Assembly (NCBI GenBank): GCA_006226265.1 | Contig: SBHH01000125.1 | Span: forward strand, 1 to 16,181 | Reading direction: 5' to 3' | DNA length: 16,181 nucleotides | Source of the DNA: Alphaproteobacteria bacterium | GTDB taxonomy: Bacteria; Pseudomonadota; Alphaproteobacteria; Sneathiellales; Sneathiellaceae | Shown: positions 14,166-16,181 of the stretch, piece after piece | Position numbering within the stretch: the first letter of the stretch is position 1 | Layout: every line of letters begins with the position of its first letter | Program-made: the position numbers and the translations under genes | The notes under the pieces: model-generated | The model's input: only the letters and a program-made list of their open reading frames with translations | The model's database searches: none | Told to the model about the DNA's origin: nothing

Positions 14166-14774
14166 ATGAAGACCATTCAGACCGTTCTTTTCGGGCTTTC
14201 CCTGATCGTTCTGGCGGGCGGGAGCAGCGCGGCGCAAGCGGCGGATGCCACAAAACTACCCGAGGCGGTGATTGCTGTTGTCAAGATCGAGCATATCCTG
14301 CAGGTCTCCGAACCTTCCAAATATGTGGAGGAGGAGGTCAAGAAACTTCGCAAGGAAAAGATCGACGACCTGAATGCGCGGGAGAAAAACCTGCAGGAGG
14401 AAAAGGCCAAACTCGACAAACAGAAGGCAATCATCTCGCCGGATGCATACCAGAAAAAACTGCAGGGCCTTAATACGGAGCGGCAGAAACTTCAGCAGGA
14501 ATATCAGATTTTCAACGCGAGCCTGAATCGCGCGCTTGCCGGTATCCGTGCCGACCTCAAAAAGCGTATTGTCCATTTCTCGGCTCAGGTGAGCCATGAT
14601 CGCGGCGTCAATATCGGCATGGATGAGGCCAAAATCATTTTCTTTGACAAGAAGATGGATATTACCGATGAAGTGCTGGCCCTTCTCAACAAGGAAAATC
14701 CGAAATACGACTTGACCCTCAACACACCGCCGGAAGGCGAGGGGGACAAGAAGGGCGCGGAGAAAAAGCAGTAA
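14166..14774 (+). CDS. OmpH/Skp-family periplasmic chaperone-like protein
   Basis: This 202-aa secreted protein starts at the ATG at 14166. A TTG directly before it is better spaced from the GGAG at about 14151 and is an alternative start. The longer open frame to 13923 overlaps the GST gene and is not credible. Residues 1-26 form a signal peptide (LFGLSLIVLAGG, then AAQA-A). The mature part opens with AVIAVVKIEHILQVSEPSKY, the OmpH/Skp start strand, then a charged coiled coil (about 55-130, rich in Glu, Lys and Gln) and a closing beta/helical segment (GVNIGMDEAKIIFFDKKMDITDEV). The tail is Gly/Glu/Lys-rich. Skp is about 160 aa, so this is long. Skp-family proteins hold unfolded outer-membrane proteins in the periplasm. 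It is not next to bamA or lpxD, where skp usually lies, so it is probably a second family member. Its client is unknown. Confidence 0.8.
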   Translation: MKTIQTVLFGLSLIVLAGGSSAAQAADATKLPEAVIAVVKIEHILQVSEPSKYVEEEVKKLRKEKIDDLNAREKNLQEEKAKLDKQKAIISPDAYQKKLQGLNTERQKLQQEYQIFNASLNRALAGIRADLKKRIVHFSAQVSHDRGVNIGMDEAKIIFFDKKMDITDEVLALLNKENPKYDLTLNTPPEGEGDKKGAEKKQ

Positions 14775-14781
14775 ATTCCAG

Positions 14782-14798
14782 CCCGTCTTAAAGACGGC
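14782..14798. terminator. Hairpin at the convergent ends of the OmpH-like gene and add
   Basis: CCGTCTT (14783-14789) and AAGACGG (14791-14797) are perfect complements with only one base between them, so the real RNA stem is about five pairs with a small loop. It contains the last add codons and its TAA. Neither side has a proper T-tract, so it is only a possible two-way terminator. Confidence 0.35.
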
Positions 14799-15753
14799 TC
14801 GAAAGTTCCTCTTTTAGCGCGTCGTCGCAAAAGGCGGCGGCGATTGCATTCCGTGTAATTTGGGTGAGGGCCGCCTCATCAAGGCCGTAATGCTGCGCGG
14901 CCGCGTCATATTCCCGGCCGATGGAGGTCTTGAAGAAAGGCGGATCGTCGGAATTGAGCGTGACGACGCAGCCCTGCTCCATCAGATTTTTGAAGGGATG
15001 AGCGCTTCGGTTATCAAAAAGGCCAGTCGCGACATTGCTGCCGGGACATAGCTCCAGCGGAATTTTTCTCGAAGCAATTTCTTGAAGGAGTGACTCATCT
15101 TCAATCACCCGGACCCCATGGCCGAGCCTTTGAACAGGCAGATGAAGAAGCGTGTCGCGAATGCTCGTAGGTCCGCCAAACTCACCCGCATGGCTCGTGA
15201 TGGCAAGGCCCGACTGATGCACATGGGTGAAGGCGGGGGCGAAGTCTGCTGCCTCAAAAGCGCCCTCATCCCCGCCCATGCCGAAACCGACCACAAGCGG
15301 GTGCGGATGGGCAACGACTTGCCGGGCAACGGCCTCGGCGCGCTCCGGTCCCAGATGCCGGACGCAGGTGACGATGATGCGCCCTTCAATGCCGAAATCG
15401 GCTTTTGCCTCCTCGATCCCGGCGGCGATCCCGTCCAGATGATCTGTATAACTCATCCCGACGGCCGCCGCATGATCGGGAGAGGAAAACATCTCCACAT
15501 AAATCGCCTCTTCTTCCGCACATCGGCGAAGATAGTCGTAAGTTACGCGCCGGTAATCGTCTTTTGTAAGGATTACCGCCGCCGCCCGGTCATAGGCGGT
15601 CAGGAATTCCAGAAACGTGCCCCAGGCGAAATCGCCATCGGGGCCGAAGGTGGCAGGGTCGATTGTTGCGCCGTTCCGGCCTGAGAGTTCCCGCACCAGT
15701 TCGGGCGTCGCCGTCCCTTCCAGATGCACATGCAGTTCCGCCTTTTTGACCAT
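14788..15753 (-). CDS. add: Adenosine deaminase (adenosine/adenine deaminase family)
   Basis: This 321-aa zinc amidohydrolase deaminates adenosine to inosine in purine salvage. Zinc and catalytic motifs are all present: HVHLEG (His8 and His10), the FGMGGDE substrate loop, SHAGE with the catalytic Glu, LGHG and NSDDP. The C-terminal ELCPGSNVATGLF and SAHPFKNLMEQG blocks are typical of the family. I chose the ATG at 15751-15753 because AGGT sits five bases upstream, it follows the deoB stop by one base (TAA-C-ATG), and bacterial homologues start this close to the H-x-H motif. An upstream in-frame ATG at 15777 would overlap deoB by 23 bp and lacks a Shine-Dalgarno. The NSDDP form also occurs in adenine deaminases, so the substrate could be adenine. 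The pairing with phosphopentomutase favours a nucleoside. Confidence 0.88.
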   Translation of the reverse strand: MVKKAELHVHLEGTATPELVRELSGRNGATIDPATFGPDGDFAWGTFLEFLTAYDRAAAVILTKDDYRRVTYDYLRRCAEEEAIYVEMFSSPDHAAAVGMSYTDHLDGIAAGIEEAKADFGIEGRIIVTCVRHLGPERAEAVARQVVAHPHPLVVGFGMGGDEGAFEAADFAPAFTHVHQSGLAITSHAGEFGGPTSIRDTLLHLPVQRLGHGVRVIEDESLLQEIASRKIPLELCPGSNVATGLFDNRSAHPFKNLMEQGCVVTLNSDDPPFFKTSIGREYDAAAQHYGLDEAALTQITRNAIAAAFCDDALKEELSSRL

Positions 15754-15754
15754 G

Positions 15755-16181
15755 TTACCTAAGAAAGCTTTCGCCATGGGCGAGGGGAGCTATTCCTAAA
15801 TGGCGCGCAATCGACTGACCGATATCGGCGAAGCTGTCCCGCGTACCGATGGCGCCTCCCTTGATGTCGGGGCCGAAGGCGATAATGGGCACCACTTCGC
15901 GGGTATGATCTGTCCCTTCCCAGGTGGGATCGCAGCCATGATCGGCGGTCAGCATCACAAGATCGCCGGGCTTCAAGGCCGCTTCAAGCTCGGGCAGGCG
16001 GGCATCAAATTCCTCCAATGCCGAGGCATAGCCCGCGACATCCCGGCGATGGCCGAAGGACTGGTCGAAATCGACAAGATTGGTGAAGGTGAGACTGCCT
16101 TCTTCAGCGCGGGCGAGCGCCGCCATCGTTGCATCCATCAGCGCCATATTGCCCGCCGCCTTGACGATCTCGCCGGTACCC
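15755..16181 (-). CDS. deoB: Phosphopentomutase, C-terminal part (5' end beyond window)
   Basis: About 142 residues are visible, running in from the right edge. Phosphopentomutase interconverts ribose- or deoxyribose-1-phosphate and the 5-phosphate, linking nucleoside phosphorolysis to central metabolism. The alkaline-phosphatase-superfamily metal sites are clear: [38 protein letters not shown] (Asp-His-Gly and Asp-His-Thr manganese ligands) and PIIAFGP. The protein ends with [14 protein letters not shown], the usual DeoB C-terminus. The stop TAA lies one base before the add ATG, so the two genes are very likely one operon with tight translational coupling, and together they form a purine nucleoside salvage unit. 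The missing N-terminal part lies to the right. Confidence 0.93.
   Translation of the reverse strand, partial: GTGEIVKAAGNMALMDATMAALARAEEGSLTFTNLVDFDQSFGHRRDVAGYASALEEFDARLPELEAALKPGDLVMLTADHGCDPTWEGTDHTREVVPIIAFGPDIKGGAIGTRDSFADIGQSIARHLGIAPLAHGESFLR

Overview
The window looks like chromosomal DNA of a free-living alphaproteobacterium. The basis is its moderate-to-high GC content and its gene families: a LapB/LapC/TolC type I secretion set with BTLCP cysteine proteinases, a YdjA-type nitroreductase, tandem UspA, and deoB next to add. A Rhodospirillales- or Sneathiella-like host is only a guess. I see no rRNA, tRNA, CRISPR array, insertion sequence or phage gene. The genes look vertically inherited and intact.

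Region 1 (1-10562) is the notable part, a Lap-like cell-surface adhesin secretion and release locus. A minus-strand operon encodes a LapB-type ABC exporter (4239-1855), a LapC-type HlyD adaptor (1845-517) and, overlapping it by one base, a secreted BTLCP-family protein (517 to beyond the left edge). In that last protein the catalytic Cys and both flanking acidic residues are replaced. A 708-bp gap then separates the divergent TolC-family outer-membrane channel gene (4948-6294), which ends at a strong terminator. Next is a second BTLCP protein on the minus strand (7159-6389), a LapG-like protease with an intact Cys-His-Asp triad. Divergent from it is a 724-aa inner-membrane protein (7315-9489) with a periplasmic sensor region, a PAS domain and an HD-GYP domain that has lost essentially all of its metal ligands. 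Convergent with that gene is a REC-PAS-LuxR response regulator (10562-9540).

In the characterised Pseudomonas system, LapD (degenerate GGDEF-EAL) reads c-di-GMP and holds LapG, so that the adhesin exported by LapBCE stays on the surface. Here no LapD and no adhesin gene are visible. My main inference is that the degenerate HD-GYP protein fills the LapD role, and that the dead BTLCP paralogue is a further regulatory or scaffolding part.

Region 2 (10803-16181) is ordinary accessory and housekeeping content: rluE (23S rRNA pseudouridine synthase), a tandem universal stress protein, a ydjA-like nitroreductase preceded by a perfect 19-bp palindrome, a GST-family protein with an unusual C-terminal extension, an orphan OmpH/Skp-like periplasmic chaperone, and the deoB-add nucleoside salvage pair, with deoB cut by the right edge.
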